Below are positions 1-13,447 of a stretch of 64,000 nt of DNA, one piece after another. Numbering within the stretch: position 1 is the stretch's first letter; each line of letters starts with the position of its first letter. The stretch covers positions 60,760 to 124,759 of the forward strand of contig VSDK01020384.1 in assembly GCA_009767595.1 (NCBI GenBank), written 5' to 3'. Origin of the DNA: Symbiodinium kawagutii. Taxonomy: Eukaryota; Sar; Dinophyceae; Suessiales; Symbiodiniaceae. Below the pieces are notes generated by a model. It was given only the letters and a program-made list of their open reading frames with translations. It did not search any database and was not told the origin of the DNA. A program made the position numbers and the translations under genes.

Positions 1-475
1 GCTGGCGTAATGATCATGGTGTGGGGAAGTGAGATCCCAAAGGGTTGGAGGCGCGGAGGTGTGTTTGTAGGCACTGCCAGTGATTTACCTGGTTTTTCAA
101 GTGAATGCACACATCATAGACAGGTTAGTGGTTCTAAGCGTTTCTAACATATCCGTAAAAATATGAGTCAATTGGAAGCCATCATCCCCAGGTTTGGTTG
201 AACATAAAAAGTAGAAAACCAACCAGCAAACATCATCATCAACTCAACCATTTTAAGCAACCATAAGTCCCTGGGAATTCACACGTTTCACATGATATGT
301 CCTTACCAACCAGTAGCTTCAGTAGATACGAGTCCATCCGTAGAGTGGTTTCAACTAGCGCCCAGCCTCCAGGGATGCCACAGTCGGCGTCTTCCAAGCT
401 TTGAGCACTTCAGGCGACGTCGATGCGGGGCACTCCTGTGCCAAAGGGTCACGATCATAGTAGTGGTTGATAGAG

Positions 476-600
476 GTTAATAAGGGCTAATAATGATTAA
501 TAGTGCTTAATGATGGTTAATAAGGGCTAATATTGGTTGATATTATATATAAATATATATAGTTAGTAGTGATGGTCCACAGTGGCTATGGTAGTGGTTA
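476..600. repeat. Degenerate TTAATGGTTAATA-type repeat
   Basis: Variants of GGTTAATAAGGGCTAATAATG follow each other, then an AT-rich run. Similar text recurs near 6018-6110 and 62790-62930, so this is a dispersed low-complexity family and not a single-copy sequence. Confidence 0.5.
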
Positions 601-3600
601 CCAGTGGTCGATGCTAGTTCATGATAGCTCATGGGTGTTTGATCACTTCGCGGGTTCCAGACCGTGAGCAGGATGCAGTTGCCGCATGCTGGAGCAGTGC
701 ACAAGTGGGCCCTTTGTTGCCGTGGAGGGATCATGTGGTTTCCCTTGGCAGGTGTCTAAATTGTCAGCACAAGATAGCGATCAAGCCAAGCTCATGATGG
801 CTCACTTTGCGCTACCTTGTTCCAACATCTTCCAACCAAATGACACGTCAATGAATACTCATAGATCATTAGAAATATGTCCAAAGTCAACTTGAAGAAT
901 GAGCCAATTCAGTAGTCTTTCCTAGTTTGGCCAAAAAACTTTGCCCCATCCTTGCTCTATACTTGCATTCTCAGGCCCCATTGAAGGAATACAAACATGT
1001 CAAGCACATACCAAACGTAGGGTCACGCTGTGGGCCTTGTCCACCAATACAGCTTTTGACCCGCACCCCACGGTGGTGACCCACACCCAAACACGAAGGC
1101 ACCTGCATAGTCTCCAACCCCTCCGCCCGTAACGCCGTCAACGAATTCGCAGGGAGACAACGCTTGGAATTGCGAAGGCACTATTTGTGGGGAACTCATC
1201 CCTGGATAAACCCATTTCCCTGGATAGTGGGATCCCCACTATTGGAACTCATCCCTGGTAAATGATGATCCCCTGTATATACCCCATATCAAGTATAACT
1301 ATGATCTTCTTCTCTCTCTCTCTCTATGGATCCCCTACAAGTGTATACTTTTGTACCAACTCCTGGGAAATTTTGATGCCAGAAGATGCCAAAAGTCTAT
1401 ACCTAAATGACCCCTTCAAGCAAATACTTTTACCATGCCCCCGTATAAACCATCGATAGTACAATGATTAACCATCGTTATTACAATTCAATATACGAAC
1501 CAGTCGTTATATTGTTAACCATAATCATTACCCCTCTCTCTCTCTCTCCACCACTGTCAGTAACTACTGCCCCTTTATTATATGGTTAGCCACAATATAC
1601 CATAATTACTACCCCTGTGCCTAAATAATTCCTTCGTATAAACCATCGATTCACCAAAGGTTGGTTGTCCTGGGCTGCGGCCTCCTCCAACAGCTGCGTG
1701 GAGACCAAGTCATATGGCCCTTGCCCTCGTGCACCGAGGATCGCCAGCCAAGCGAAACGCCATGGCGGCCATGGCATCGCAGCCGTGTTTTGGGGGCCCA
1801 GCTTGGTCGTGTAGTGGATCTCCGGTGGCCAGGAAGGCTTAGCTTAAGATGGTTGTAGACAATCTCGCCATAAAACTACCTCAGAAGCAAACAAGGGAAC
1901 CGTGAAGAGCGCCTCACCTGCTAAAATTGCTACAAGTGCTGCTGATGTGATCTGAAAGTGCTCTGAAATGGATGCTAGTTGCAGCTCCCGGTGGCTATGG
2001 AGCTTGGAGGTCCTGTTAGTTCCAGGTTTTCGCCTAGGGGGATCTTGGAGATCAGTTGTGGGTTCTTACTTTGCGGCCTCATGATGATCATATCTCGCAG
2101 CTGCAGGCTGAGGTAGATATGATGCTCTGGTACCACATGGGAGCCTATGACTCGGTGGGAATTGCTTTCTACCCATGGTCTCTTTTCAAGGATTTCAGGA
2201 GCCGAAGCTGCAAGATTCTCTCACTTACCTCAATGCGGAAGGGCAATCCTGTTGGGATTGGTTTCGCAGCGGTCACAATGCTATTCCCGCATCTTTTCAG
2301 CAATTATTGGCAGTGCTCCCATGTCACAAAGGCAAATGTAACCGGTGCATGTCCACTTACTTAGCCATGGGTCAAACAGTCCACCGAAACCATGCTGTTC
2401 ACAGCATCAGCATTCTTGCGTCATTTTGCACATGTTCCTTCCGCATGAAAAGACAAATCCATTGGGCTACAAATAGTGGGATGAAGTGCTCAAAAAAAAC
2501 ATAAGCCATATCCAAGAGTGCAAGCCTGAGTCAAATCATTTGAAGAATGAATCTGATGGCCATGCTTGGTCCGTTGGGCTGTTCACCGCCAAACAAATGG
2601 TGTTCAACAGGGAAATCGCATGACCGAATCAAATTCCATTTAATTCCTATAATTTCTTTGAAGTAAACATGAATAGATTTGGTCATTCCATAGAATCACT
2701 ACTTTGGAAGTAATTTTGGTGCTTCCATGCACTGCCAAGGTTTGTGCGGGAATCAAGTTACTGACCAGTTCGGACTGGAAGGATTTGCTCAACAGGTTCA
2801 GTGTGGGAAAATTGCCAATTTAGAGGGTTGATAGGGCGTTTGTCTCTTGAACTATGTGCGGGTGATTTGGAACCATGGTTCAAACCACCAACCAGCCTAT
2901 TTCCAGACACCTGCATCACGAATCTTGAGGCCATTGCCAGTTGCCCTGGCCAACTCTCAAACCTAATGGGCAACCGGGGGCCAGGGTAGATCGGTACCCT
3001 GAGTGACCAGCACCAGTGGCATCACATCATCACTAGATTGGCCAAAGCCTAAGCATCAAGGGTTGATAGCCCTGTGGGGCATATTTGCCTAACCATTTGG
3101 CTTGGTTGGGAAAATCCGCCGCTTCAAAACCAATCACGGCCTCAGCTGTCGAACATTGTCGAACTGTCCATGGCAATCCATGGCAAACAACTCTCCAACA
3201 GGATGCTTGATGGCACAAAAGATGTAATGGTTTACAGTATGTATCATTTATGTATCATTGGTGGCTTCTACAAATGCCGATGGTCATATTGCCGATGAGG
3301 CATGCTAAGGACACTGCTTTTCCAATTGGCTGCTTCCCTAGTGCTATGTGGCATACTGATGTCTACTTGTCATTCCTTACGAGCTCAATGCTACTCTCTG
3401 ACAGCTCCATCTAGACCACATGGGCATTCCATATCCTAACAGCCAGGGCATAACAATTGTGAGAACCACAACGTGATATACTGCAACACTACTGGCTTAG
3501 CTGAACCAATGCTCCAACATATGGTGGGTCTAAACAAACAGCAATGCACCAATTTCGTGTGTTACACAGTTACACCCCCTGCTTCTACCATGTCGGTAAA

Positions 3601-4660
3601 AACGAATCTGAGGCACCTGTTTCTTTGGAGGCAAAACCATTCAATACCACAGAGTAGGGATTTCATTTTACTGCGTGCTTTCTGCTTTCATTTTACTTGT
3701 CCCATGGCTTCAAGTCTCTCATGATGCCTGGCACCATCTCTGGGATTCCCGAACTCGATCCGGAGCCTGTGCAAGCGTTCAGCCACAGCAAAGTGGTTGG
3801 GAACTGGATGATAAGAGTAAACAACTCAATGCCTTTCAATGCACCAGTGATTGTTTCTTGCCCTGGGTGCGCAGCCTAAGCTGAATGCAAAGATTAAAAA
3901 AACAAAGGTGAGAAGGAAAATTGAAGGGAAATAGACGGAGAGCAGAAACAGCCAGCCCCAGTTAACCAGTTTAGTGTCTGGAATGAAATGGAACAAATTT
4001 CTCAGCTTGGGCCTTTAATCAACTCCCAATCCTGCAAAGCTGATGAACGAGCTCCTGAACTTTAGCCAGGTTTCTTTGTACCCGAGCCTTGGGTATCATC
4101 CATGTTTGCTTCAATAGGTTGAACTGAACACCCTGGACCATGTGACAGTCTTTTCCCAAGACAAAAGGCATAGCACAGTGGCAGTTGAAGGTGGACTGAG
4201 CCGTAGCACTAAAGACCTGAGAAAATGTACATGTCCTGGCCCAGATGTCGCCACCAATGACCAACAATGACCCATGGGACAATGGCTGATCATGGCACCA
4301 TCAAATCCAAAAGCATCAAATCTGACATAATATGGCTACTATAGTAAGTTCTAATTATTGCTATCGCAATCTATACCGCAGAATAAAACAAACTATAGGC
4401 TACTAATGGCTCCTATATCAAATCCCTTTGCTGGGATAGTAGCCATTAACAGCCTATCCCTCGCCATTAATTCCTGATCGTAGCCATTAATAGCCTTTGA
4501 ACAATTCAGTATAGCAACTTTTAAAGTGATTATAGTGATTAATAGCAACTAATAGCTTACAGTAGCCATGAATAGCTTATAGTAGCCATTATAGCCATGA
4601 ATTGCCATTCATAGTCGCCATTGATACTTTACCTTGGTGGCTTATAGATCCCTTAACATA

Positions 4661-4686
4661 AGTTAGTGGGTATAAGCCATCCAGTT
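4661..4686. repeat. Short inverted-repeat element, compact copy
   Basis: The segment from about 4640 to 4686 starts with GGCTTATAGATCCCTT and ends with GTGGGTATAAGCC, giving an inverted GGCTTATA pair. A longer relative sits at about 20312-20420 with extra internal sequence between the same ends. Two copies with matching ends suggest a small MITE family, but no target duplication is evident. Confidence 0.35.
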
Positions 4687-4694
4687 ACCTATGG

Positions 4695-4796
4695 CCAGGT
4701 TCACCCACAGCCTGCACTTCTGCAGTCGACCATTGGCTTCGACCACGGAGGCTGAGACCTCGGAGGGGGCGGCCGAGGGCCACTGCGCGTCCCTGG
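4695..4796 (-). CDS. Possible exon, unknown protein
   Basis: On the minus strand one frame reads through a stretch rich in Ala, Ser and Val and meets a possible donor (CCATAG followed by GTAACT). No domain is recognised. A second minus-strand frame is also open here and the neighbouring minisatellite is open in several frames, so frame choice is uncertain. It could be non-coding. Confidence 0.2.
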
Positions 4797-4837
4797 TTGC
4801 CCAATGTTGGGCATCCATGCTTCCAAGGGCATCCAGG

Positions 4838-4890
4838 GGGCATCCAAGGGCATCCAAGGGCATCCAAGGGCATCCAAGGGCATCCAAGGG
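4838..4890. repeat. 10-bp minisatellite (CATCCAAGGG)n
   Basis: About five consecutive copies of CATCCAAGGG. The unit is open in more than one frame and produces spurious Pro/Leu/Asp-rich frames on the minus strand. Confidence 0.85.
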
Positions 4891-5438
4891 CGGCCAACAA
4901 TCAGTTGAGTCTCATGATGAGCGATTCAACCTTGAGGACCCTGCATTTCAAAACATTTCAATCAAGATTCGCATGAAGTCACACCAGTCCCCTCCCTTTT
5001 TTTGGCAGCGCATGCTCCTTTGGCGCTGACGGGGCCTCCTGTCGAGCCGAATGATCTTGGCCAACTATCGGTGTTACTACCGGGCTTTGTGTCTTGAAAG
5101 ATCCAAAAGTTTGTAAAGATTTGGGATCAGTACACACATTGGATTACTGAGTGCGTTGGTCAATCAAGGCGTGCCGAAATCAAAACACCTCCAGGACAAA
5201 ATTGCAAAATTTCTGGAACACAAAACTGGAGTCTATCAGAATCTGTCCTGTGCAAATCAGGAGGTATCAACTGATCTTTCCCACTCCAGATAGGCCTTTG
5301 GTTGCACCCTGATCTGCCAGCTCGCTTGTGCTGCACTCATGGGACCGCTTCGAGCCTCAGTGCCGGGACATGGCAGCTTTACCACGCTGTACCCAGATCT
5401 TCATTCAAACGACAATGTACCCAGCTCGAAAAGTGGCT

Positions 5439-5547
5439 ATATGGTGGTTGCTTAGAATAGGGGACCCCCAAAAATGGTTGGTTTATTACTTTAAATGACT
5501 AGTAATGGATGATTTAGGGGTACCCCTATTTTGAGAAACACCCATAT
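5439..5547 (-). mobile_element. MITE-like palindromic element, copy 1
   Basis: A 109-bp element. Its left end reads ATATGGTGGTTGCTTAGAAT followed by AGGGGACCCCC. Its right end reads GGGGTACCCCTATTTTGAGA followed by AACACCCATAT. The ends are imperfect inverted repeats flanked by AT. The core carries AAAATGGTTGGTTTATTACT, the reverse complement of the core in the copies at 18199 and 19896, so this copy is in the opposite orientation. It has no coding capacity. Confidence 0.7.
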
Positions 5548-5577
5548 GCATATAGCTGATGACAATGCTGAACATAC

Positions 5578-5656
5578 TTACTGCTTCCATTGCTGATCCT
5601 CCATCCACGATGGCTGACCTCATCAGCCGCACCATGAAGAACACATCAACTGATCT
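5578..5656 (-). CDS. Possible exon, unknown protein
   Basis: The minus-strand frame contains VDVFFMVRLMRSAIVDGG and ends at a strong donor (GAAGCA followed by GTAAGTATG). The other frames are interrupted by stops. No domain is recognised. It may belong to the same gene as the exon candidate at 5850-5985, but the phases could not be joined cleanly. Confidence 0.3.
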
Positions 5657-5849
5657 ACCAGGCAAGTGAACTTCCAATATCCATTACAGAAATGTGAAAG
5701 AAACAACATCGAAAGATCAGCCCCTTACTCAAACACATCAAACATCCCAAATACATACTGCTAATAAAACTAATAAAAAACTAGAATCAAATCTATATAT
5801 ATATATATAAATACATATCAAGCTATACAGCAATTCTTCAGGGCAAAGC

Positions 5850-5985
5850 AAACCTTCTTAACATCCAAAAAGGTCATCTCAATGGTTGCATCCAAAGAAG
5901 GGATCTGCTGAAGCTCGAACCCTTCAAGCTGATCCGCCTCAGGATGCGCCACCTGGAAGGTCGATTCGGCGGTGGCGCCAAGGCT
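5850..5985 (-). CDS. Possible exon, unknown protein
   Basis: On the minus strand a possible acceptor (CATCCACCAG) is followed by an open frame with natural composition, including FQVAHPEADQLEGFELQQIP. It ends either at a donor-like AAGAAG/GTTTGC near 5850 or at an in-frame stop near 5818. No family is recognised. Confidence 0.35.
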
Positions 5986-6009
5986 AGCTCTGGTGGATGG
6001 TTGAACCAC

Positions 6010-7272
6010 CCCAATAATTGGTGGTTAATAGTGCTTAATAATTAATGGCTATTAGTGGTTGATATTGGTTCATGAAGAAATATGCTTATTAGTGGTTGAT
6101 ACTGGTTAGTAATTACTAGTCACCCAGCCATTTGTTCATAATTACTAGGTAAAGTGAAACATCTCTCGAACCACCTAGCTGGTTTGATCACCCTCCAGTG
6201 ACCAGATCCACCTTGGAGGGAAACGAGCATAAGTCTTGATCCAGCCCAGTGATGATCTTGAAAAGCAAACAACCACAGGCACTTTGGCCTACTTTAGTCT
6301 ACACAATTCTAGTTGCATACCCGCGGCTCTCAAAACCTCCTATTTCCATATCTGGAGGTATTGATATGCGAAGCTTTTGTATGTACTGTAGTGTAGTTTC
6401 AGAAGCAGGGTTGCGTCATATGTGGAATGACCTTGTTGATAAACCGCTTGTAGCTGATGGTCTCAACCACTCCTGAAAGCTCCAGGAATATCCCACTATG
6501 GCATGGTGAACAAACCCTGGTGCAAGTTCCATTCCACAAAAAAACAACGCCCAAAGCTGCACATAGCAGAACCACAAGCCTTAGGTCAACCATCAGCAGC
6601 AACATACATTGTATAAACACAATAAAACACGCAACCGGCAGAGCAACAGCAATAGCACCGGCATAAAATAACACCCTGGAAAATTGAGCACGAACTACAA
6701 AATCCGACATAACAAGTACCAACACCGGCCAAACGGCTGGTACCTATCCTTACTCTGGTGGCATCACCCCAAGCCCATGGCATGGCACCAGCGCACGCCT
6801 GAATCACCAAGCCTCGTTCGGCACGGCTCTTGGCAACAGCAACCTGGGGCCAATCACGCTGTGCCTGGGTCCCCCTTCCCCGGGCCATGGCTTACCAAAG
6901 GGTGCACTGGCTACAGGCCATCTGGACCCACAGCACAAACAGAATCCCTAGCTGTTGCACTGCCTGTTAACAATGTTCATGAACAACATAACATCTCTTT
7001 GCCTGTGCTGAACTGTGATTTATCAAAGTCCACATTGGTACCCAAAAAACACACCAATTCAAATCAATCAATTCATCGACCACCCAACCAAGGAATGCCA
7101 ACCCAAAAGCACAATCACTACTAGAGTTTGCTCCCACTCTCCCATCCTGGAGGTTGAGCTGGGGTACTTGTTGGCTATTCACAGCTGCTTTTGCTTGCCA
7201 TTATCAACCATCAGCAGTCATTCGCCAATTCAATGAGTTCATTGGTTGATCAATGTGTTTTTCCTCTCTCTA

Positions 7273-7303
<31 letters not shown>

Positions 7304-10045
7304 ATCCCGAAGGTTCAGCTAAGGCTGACGGCGAGCTGGTGGCCCAAACAAACGGAGCCACACTTTGGGGCAAAAACACTAGCAGGCTATTCAGTAGGCT
7401 ACATCGCAAACAGCACAAGTGTCACAATAAATGCGGTTTGGCCGTCAGGGATGGGTCGGCCAAGGACCCCAAAAAAATATCTATTGGCTAATTGGATTTC
7501 ACATGATTTGACTTGTCAATAAGTTACTAACCCCAAATGAACCATCACATGTGACTTCTCTGTGACATCAGCCCCTGGCCACCTTGGGTCCACTGGAAGT
7601 GGCACTGTGAGCTCCCGCTCCCTTACCACCCTGGCAGACGTTGGGTTTCACAGCCGGGCGAGGGCTCAAGGTCATTGGTCATGGGTTCATTCAGGTCCCA
7701 ACCCACGACAAGCCTATGGGTTGCGAGTGTTTGAAACATGTTGACGAAGAAGGGGTTTGCGAGTGGTTCAAACATTTTGAAGAAGAATGGTTGAGAAACG
7801 ATACTTGAAACCACCCTAAAAGTGGTGCATCGCGAAGGTCGAGCAGTTTACAAGCCAACCCCTAGCGTGATGCCACCTGGCAGGCGTTTCACCAGGTCAC
7901 CACAAATTGATGGTGGGGCCAGTGATGTTGCCAATGTGAAATCATAAAATGTCTATACAAACTGCGTATATGCATGCTATCAAATACCCCTGTCGGTGCA
8001 CGCAGTGAAAACTGATAGTTTTTGTTGTCCATCATTCCGGGTGGCTAATCCCTACCGACTATTTGTTGCGATGTTCACCTGTAGAAATTTACGGACACCC
8101 AGCCGCAAGTAGAAGAGACTAGGAACATCTAGGATCATCTAGGAACAATGTCATGAATGATTGCCGATGACCATCGAAAACAAACAGCAAATTGCCTGCA
8201 TGTGTTGCATGTGTTGCATGCATTTGCAAGCACAACCGAGGTGTTTTCGATGGCTGCTACCGAGTACATCTCCACACCGACCCTACAAACGCCTGCGCTT
8301 TGACGCTGGAACCTTTGCCAGGGCCCTTGGCTGCTGGTTTGCTTTCAACCTTCGCAAAACTGAGGCGTAGCGCGATCTTGAAGTCACTGGGGAAATCAGG
8401 GGCTGAAGTTGTTGGAAAGCCAGGTTTTCACCATTGAGTAGGGAAATCTATAGTGAAGTGTGCCATTCGCTGGGGATTCTCGGGGGGTGTACCTATATGA
8501 TCAATTCTGGACGCTGTTGAATTTTTCTCTCTGTCTCTCTCGCTCTCTCTTTCTCCTTCTTTATCCATCATGGTCAGACTGAAGTCTGCAGGATGAGCCC
8601 AGGAAGAACTGAAAGAAGTCCATATACAAACAACTAATTGGCACGGTTGCCGCATTGCCTGTCATTTTTCTACCATGAGCTACGGTGCTTAATTAACGAT
8701 GTTGATGCTATTGATGAATCATGTATACTGATTGTTTGACAATAAACCATGTTTAACATGGCTTCAACCATCAAGCACTGCTAATCCTGCCTCAAACGTC
8801 AACAAATTCAGTTTGTATAAATGTAACTAATCATCATCAAACAATCCTTCTGCATACTTATTCATTCATGAGCCAGTTGCAAACTGGTGCTCATTAAACA
8901 AACAATTTGTTATGAACAGTCTGCATTTTTTGGTCACTACACATCCATTGATTGATATTGCTCGTTGAAGATGTTAGGTGAAATGATTTCCAATGAATCG
9001 TGCCTGTTGCTGGTGGCGTTACTTCTTAAACAATCATTTGAGGCCTAGAGTAAGATAGTAAATGACGAGTCTTCTATCATTCGCTATTGTCCATTGATAT
9101 TCCATTCTCGAATGCTGAATGGTATATGAACCGCGTATCAAAAACATTACTTCGTGTCCACATGTTAAAAAATACAAGCAGTTAACATTGGTACTTGGCA
9201 CCTTATGCCACTACAAAGCATTGGCTTGTTTAGGATCGCCTATGGCACCTAATGGATGCAATGACGATGCTTGAAACTAAATGCACCCATGCCCATGACG
9301 ACTGATTAACGGTAGTTTCAATGGAAGAATCTTGAGCATTAACTTGCATCCAAAACGTTTATCATTATGTCATCGTTGCTGTACATCTATTGATGTTCCA
9401 TTTAATGATACGCAGTGTTCATGAACTATATCCATTGATTGGCATACCCGTAGAGTACCTTAGGGCAAGGATATTGCATTTCCAATGGATGTTGGTGCGT
9501 TTACACACGTGATATGTGCATAATGTTTGTCACCATTAAGTTATATCTGATACCCATGTCAAAAACTTTGGTGAACTCGATGCCAGGATGAATCCCCTAA
9601 ATGGCCAATTTAATCTAGCTGTTGGGATGTTCACCAACCCTTTTGTTGGTTGGTCATTATTGACCCACAATCATATCTCTCTCTATCGCCATCCGGAGGT
9701 TCAGCACATGCTATGACTAATTAACACTGATCAACTTTTCAAATAAACGTACTTAAACCGCTGGCAGGATGACCCATTTAAATTCACATAGTAACATGGA
9801 CCACTACATCGCAAAGTTACATAGACACCACTTACTTAATGATTACTTAGCAATTAATTCGCCAATTTAATGTGCTTTATCCCGTGAAACGACTGCCATT
9901 TCCAGGACGTCCCCGGATCGAGATCCGCGCCTGAACGCCACGCAAAGCTGCCGCCCTGGAGCGAACGATGAGCGTGACACCGTCACGAAGCTCCTCGACG
10001 GCAAAGTACCATGGGGTTGACGACTCAGTGGCTGTGGAATGGAGT
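6010..10045. other. Non-coding, microsatellites only
   Basis: No convincing exon on either strand. It contains (CT)n at about 7263-7297, a CTCTCT-rich run at 8526-8556, a TGCATGTGT triplication near 8198-8222, and AT-rich sequence from 8640 to 9860. The short frames seen here show no domain or clear splice pattern. Confidence 0.5.
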
Positions 10046-10690
10046 TAACAGTGACCAATAATACTGAGAGGGTATATAATAATAATAGTAATAATAGTAA
10101 TGAAAAATAATAAGAATAACAATAATAACAATAATAGTAATAATGATACTAATAGTAATATCAGTGGTACTAACAATAATGATAATGATGGTAATAATAA
10201 TAATGATATAATAATAGTAATAGTAATAGTAATACTAATAGATGGATTGTATAACACTGTTATACAACCAGGATTAAATGACCAAACAGTATAATACTAA
10301 GAGGCTATATAATAATAATGGTATAATAGTTGGATAATGATATGTTCTGTAATTTGACGCATATAGATATACTAGCAGGTTATAATGGTTGACAATGACT
10401 TAACAGTAAGGATCAAACTAATTATATAGTGATCGAACTGATTAGCAATGAATTTAACAGTGACCAAACAGTATAATACTCAGAGGCTATATAATAATAA
10501 TAATGATAATAAGAAGAAGAAGAAGAAAAATAATAATAATAATAATAGGTATAATAGTTGTAAAATGATCTGTTCTATATTTTAACGCATATAGATATAC
10601 TAGCAGGTTATAATGGTTCACGATGACTTCACAGTAAGGATCAAACTGGTTAGTGATCGAACTGATTAGCAATGGATTTCACATGTTAAC
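10046..10690. repeat. Diverged tandem repeat with AAT/AAC microsatellites
   Basis: The phrase ACCAAACAGTATAATACT and the following GAGGCTATATAATAATAAT occur at about 10279 and 10465, with a third related start near 10054. Each copy continues into CGCATATAGATATACTAGCA and GGTTATAATGGTT. The period is about 185-210 bp because the embedded (AAT)n, (AAC)n and (GAA)n runs differ in length between copies. Confidence 0.65.
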
Positions 10691-11478
10691 AGTGTTAACA
10701 ATGACTTAGTTCATGACTAGTTAAGGATCAAAGGAGGTCAGTTCATGATTGATGGTTGGTATGGTAAATTACAATTTGACGGGTGATTAATGGTTAATGA
10801 TTAGCTAATAGTGACCAACTGCGGCCAATTAATGCTGAATTGATGGCTAAAAACAGTTACAGTTAGGAAATGGTGAATTCAAGGTTAGGGACTGGTATGG
10901 ACTGGTGGCTAGGGCAGCTGATGGTTCATTGACAGGGTTAGTGGCTTCACTGCGGTCAGGTCATAAGACATAATGCTTGCTTCATAGTGCATGGCAAGTT
11001 GTGATTGATTCATACTTTGTCAAAGCTGAGGGATGGGTTTACTACTTCAAGTGCAGCGTGCCACCTGATGAGCATAGGCATATGTATGACAGCTTGTTGG
11101 CTTGGCACTTGAACATCAAGTCTGCTACACCACCCAGAAATCCAGCCGTACTCCTGAGTGGAATCAGCCATGATCAGTTATTCTTGTCGTTAGTGGTTGC
11201 TTGTGATTTCATCTGTATATGGCAAATTGGCACCAAGATTGACCACTTAGATAGGTCAATTATTAGGGGTGCCTTTGCCTGGCCCCAGCCCCCGCCGCAC
11301 CTTGAGATCAGCCAAGCTCTGATCAGCAGCATCCGTCAACCGCGACTCGGACCATTTCAAGGTCTCACCTCGACACGTGCAGTGACACCTTCGCCAGGTT
11401 TCTGTCCCAACCATCCCGTGAAGCAACACACACACACACACCAATCACAACAACAAGAGTAACAATGGCCACACAACA
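10691..11478. other. Non-coding stretch
   Basis: Degenerate GGTTAATGATTAG-like text is followed by unremarkable sequence. The 161-codon plus-strand frame at 10977-11462 ends in a (CA)n-derived tail, shows no domain and lacks coding character throughout, so it is not called. Confidence 0.4.
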
Positions 11479-11682
11479 TCACACAAGTGTAACATAAACG
11501 CCGCAACAAGAAGCAAAACGCACATAATAAGGATGCCCACCAGCGCCCAGGAAGGCGACGGCATCCAAAACGTCGCCAAGGCGTTGGAAATTAGACGATT
11601 GCGGATCTCTGAAGGCAATTCCGACAACCGTTGAGGGGTAACTGGCCTTGATGATATGCAGCAGTTGCTCAAAATGATCCAC
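11479..11682 (-). CDS. Possible exon, unknown protein
   Basis: The minus-strand frame reads DHFEQLLHIIKASYP and continues through LGDVLDAVAFLGAGGHPYY. Residue composition and the alternating hydrophobic pattern look like real coding sequence. The start and end are frame limits and not resolved splice sites. No family is recognised. Confidence 0.35.
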   Translation of the reverse strand: MDHFEQLLHIIKASYPSTVVGIAFRDPQSSNFQRLGDVLDAVAFLGAGGHPYYVRFASCCGVYVTLV

Positions 11683-13060
11683 CCCTGTATCACTTTGTTT
11701 CCCATCTAAACAAGAACATGTTTGGCTCCTTTGATGTCACTGTCTCTCATTTTTGAGCGCCAGCCAGTTTCTCATCTTGAGGGCAAACATAATAATAGTT
11801 ATCGGGATGGAAGAAAGAACGGGGCCTGCTTCTCTGACAACCTTTGCTAAACGCTGGCAGGCGTGGTAGCCCTTTTCAATTACTATCACTCAGTGACAGG
11901 GAACGACTGTTCTGTGAATATTCTTAAGGCACTCTCTAAATCGCCATGCTGTGAAACTGCCACATCCTTGCTCTTGCCTGAAAGCTTCGAGGGCATTCCA
12001 AAACCGTGTTTACGAAACAAATCAATTGGATGATTCAGAAAATGTCACGTCCAGCTACCCTGCAAATCATGTATGGTTTTGGGTCACTGCAGTGACCCAA
12101 GGGGGCAAGAGTTTGACCTCGATGCCATCCCTGGGTCAAAAACCGTCCCATTCTCAATCCCAAGTGGCATCGCTTGACTGTCATAGGAGGACCTCGCATG
12201 GCGGAAATTGTCAGATTGAAATGTCTTGGAACTTGATGAAACTTGGAGGCCCCTGAGATAAAACAAATATTAGTGCCGGGGTATCTGCACGTTTCTGCAC
12301 AATGGGAGAAGGGGATGCAAAAGCAAACCAAAGCAATACAACTTAGTACGACGCACAGATTGTGCTGCAGGAAGCAAGTTTTGACCACCTGCACCCCAAA
12401 AGCTGCACAGCATCCCAATCGAGTACGAAGAATTGCTACCTTTGCTTCGCTCATCTTAGGCGGCAATATGGCATTGCAACATCAAGTGACAGTAAGCAAC
12501 TAAATAGCCAACTTCAAACTCAAAACAGCCAGGTCCACCCCCTAGGACTCCCACCGGTCCCATGTGCTGCAATGATTTCCAGCTTGTCCTGTGCTTGAGC
12601 CCCGGGGCCCGCTTATTCTTTGAAGAATCCATGCTACAATACAACGATGTCAATGGACTTCGGTCTCCTAAGATTAATCACTTGATTAATGTTGATGAAT
12701 TATGACTGATAAAAAAACAGCGTCATGATCTGATGAACAGGCATGAGCAGGCACCTGTCTGAAACGTTGCTGAGTCCTTCTTTTTCCTAAGCTCTTGTTT
12801 TTTTCCCGAGTCATACTCCTGAAGTGGTGGATGTTCAGATTTCTTGATCGAATCAAGTTGAATACTTTTTCCATGTGGTAGAGTCATCCTATGAAGATTT
12901 GTGTTTTGATTTCCAACTTTTCGAATCATTGTGACCCTGGCTGAAGGATGACAGAGTCGCCAGGCATGTCTCAATGGAAGAAAGGCTCCAAATGGGCCAA
13001 CGGTTGATACAGTTGCTAAAAACATCCTCTGATCACGAGTTGGTTCTTTGGATGTAAGCA
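11683..13060. other. Non-coding or unresolved
   Basis: Several overlapping short frames occur on both strands between 11951 and 12653, none with a domain or a consistent exon structure. I see no repeat or RNA gene here. Confidence 0.35.
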
Positions 13061-13064
13061 CTAC

Positions 13065-13205
13065 AGTGGATGTGTAGGCTTCTCCTGGGCAAAGGTGCCA
13101 TGAATGCGATGGCTGCCAGCTTTCTGAGGCCGAGTCCTCCACTTGATCTGGTTGATTCTCCTTATCAGCTTCATCCTTCGTGTCCTCATTTGCGGCACTT
13201 GGCGC
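13065..13205 (-). CDS. Possible exon with acidic segment
   Basis: The minus-strand frame begins APSAANEDTKDEADKENQPD and continues through an Asp/Glu/Ser-rich stretch to SWHLCPGEAYTS. The low-complexity acidic composition suggests a linker exon. It lies about 160 bp downstream, in the sense of transcription, of the exon candidate at 13367-13447. The two could belong to one gene, but the join is not proven. Confidence 0.3.
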
Positions 13206-13366
13206 CACCTTGTCTCAGTGATTTGTGTCGTCATTGCCATGTCACGTGTCATTGTCATTGCCATCATCATGATCATGCCACATGCGCCATGGGTTCCCCC
13301 AAGACATGGTGACCCTCACAACACCAGGGGGTCCCTAGTGCCTGGTGCCCCTGAGGTCCACGCCTG

Positions 13367-13447
13367 CAGGAGGCCTTTGTAGCGTTCAGTGAGCCGGGCA
13401 CGGAACTCGCTGAGCGACTGAGTCTTGGACACCAGCATCTCCTGGGC
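13367..13447 (-). CDS. Small exon candidate with GC donor
   Basis: On the minus strand a possible acceptor (CGTTGCCCAG) is followed by EMLVSKTQSLSEFRARLTER and then YKGLLQ. The exon ends CTGCAG with the intron starting GCGTGG, a GC donor of the kind common in dinoflagellates. The peptide looks helical. No family is recognised. Confidence 0.35.

Larger units (their letters stand above)
1..4690. other. Gene-poor flank, no supported gene
   Basis: Only short open frames without coding character were seen on either strand. There are short CT runs near 1306-1325 and 1532-1548. A degenerate TTAAT-rich stretch lies near 476-600, and similar TAGCCATTAATAGC-like text lies near 4430-4620. An open frame at 3697-3876 on the plus strand has a plausible composition but no recognisable domain and no clear splice borders, so I did not call it. 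Confidence 0.5.

Noticed and set aside
10977-11462. 161-codon plus-strand gene
   Set aside because: Low coding character, a CA-repeat tail and no recognisable domain. The frame is probably open by chance.
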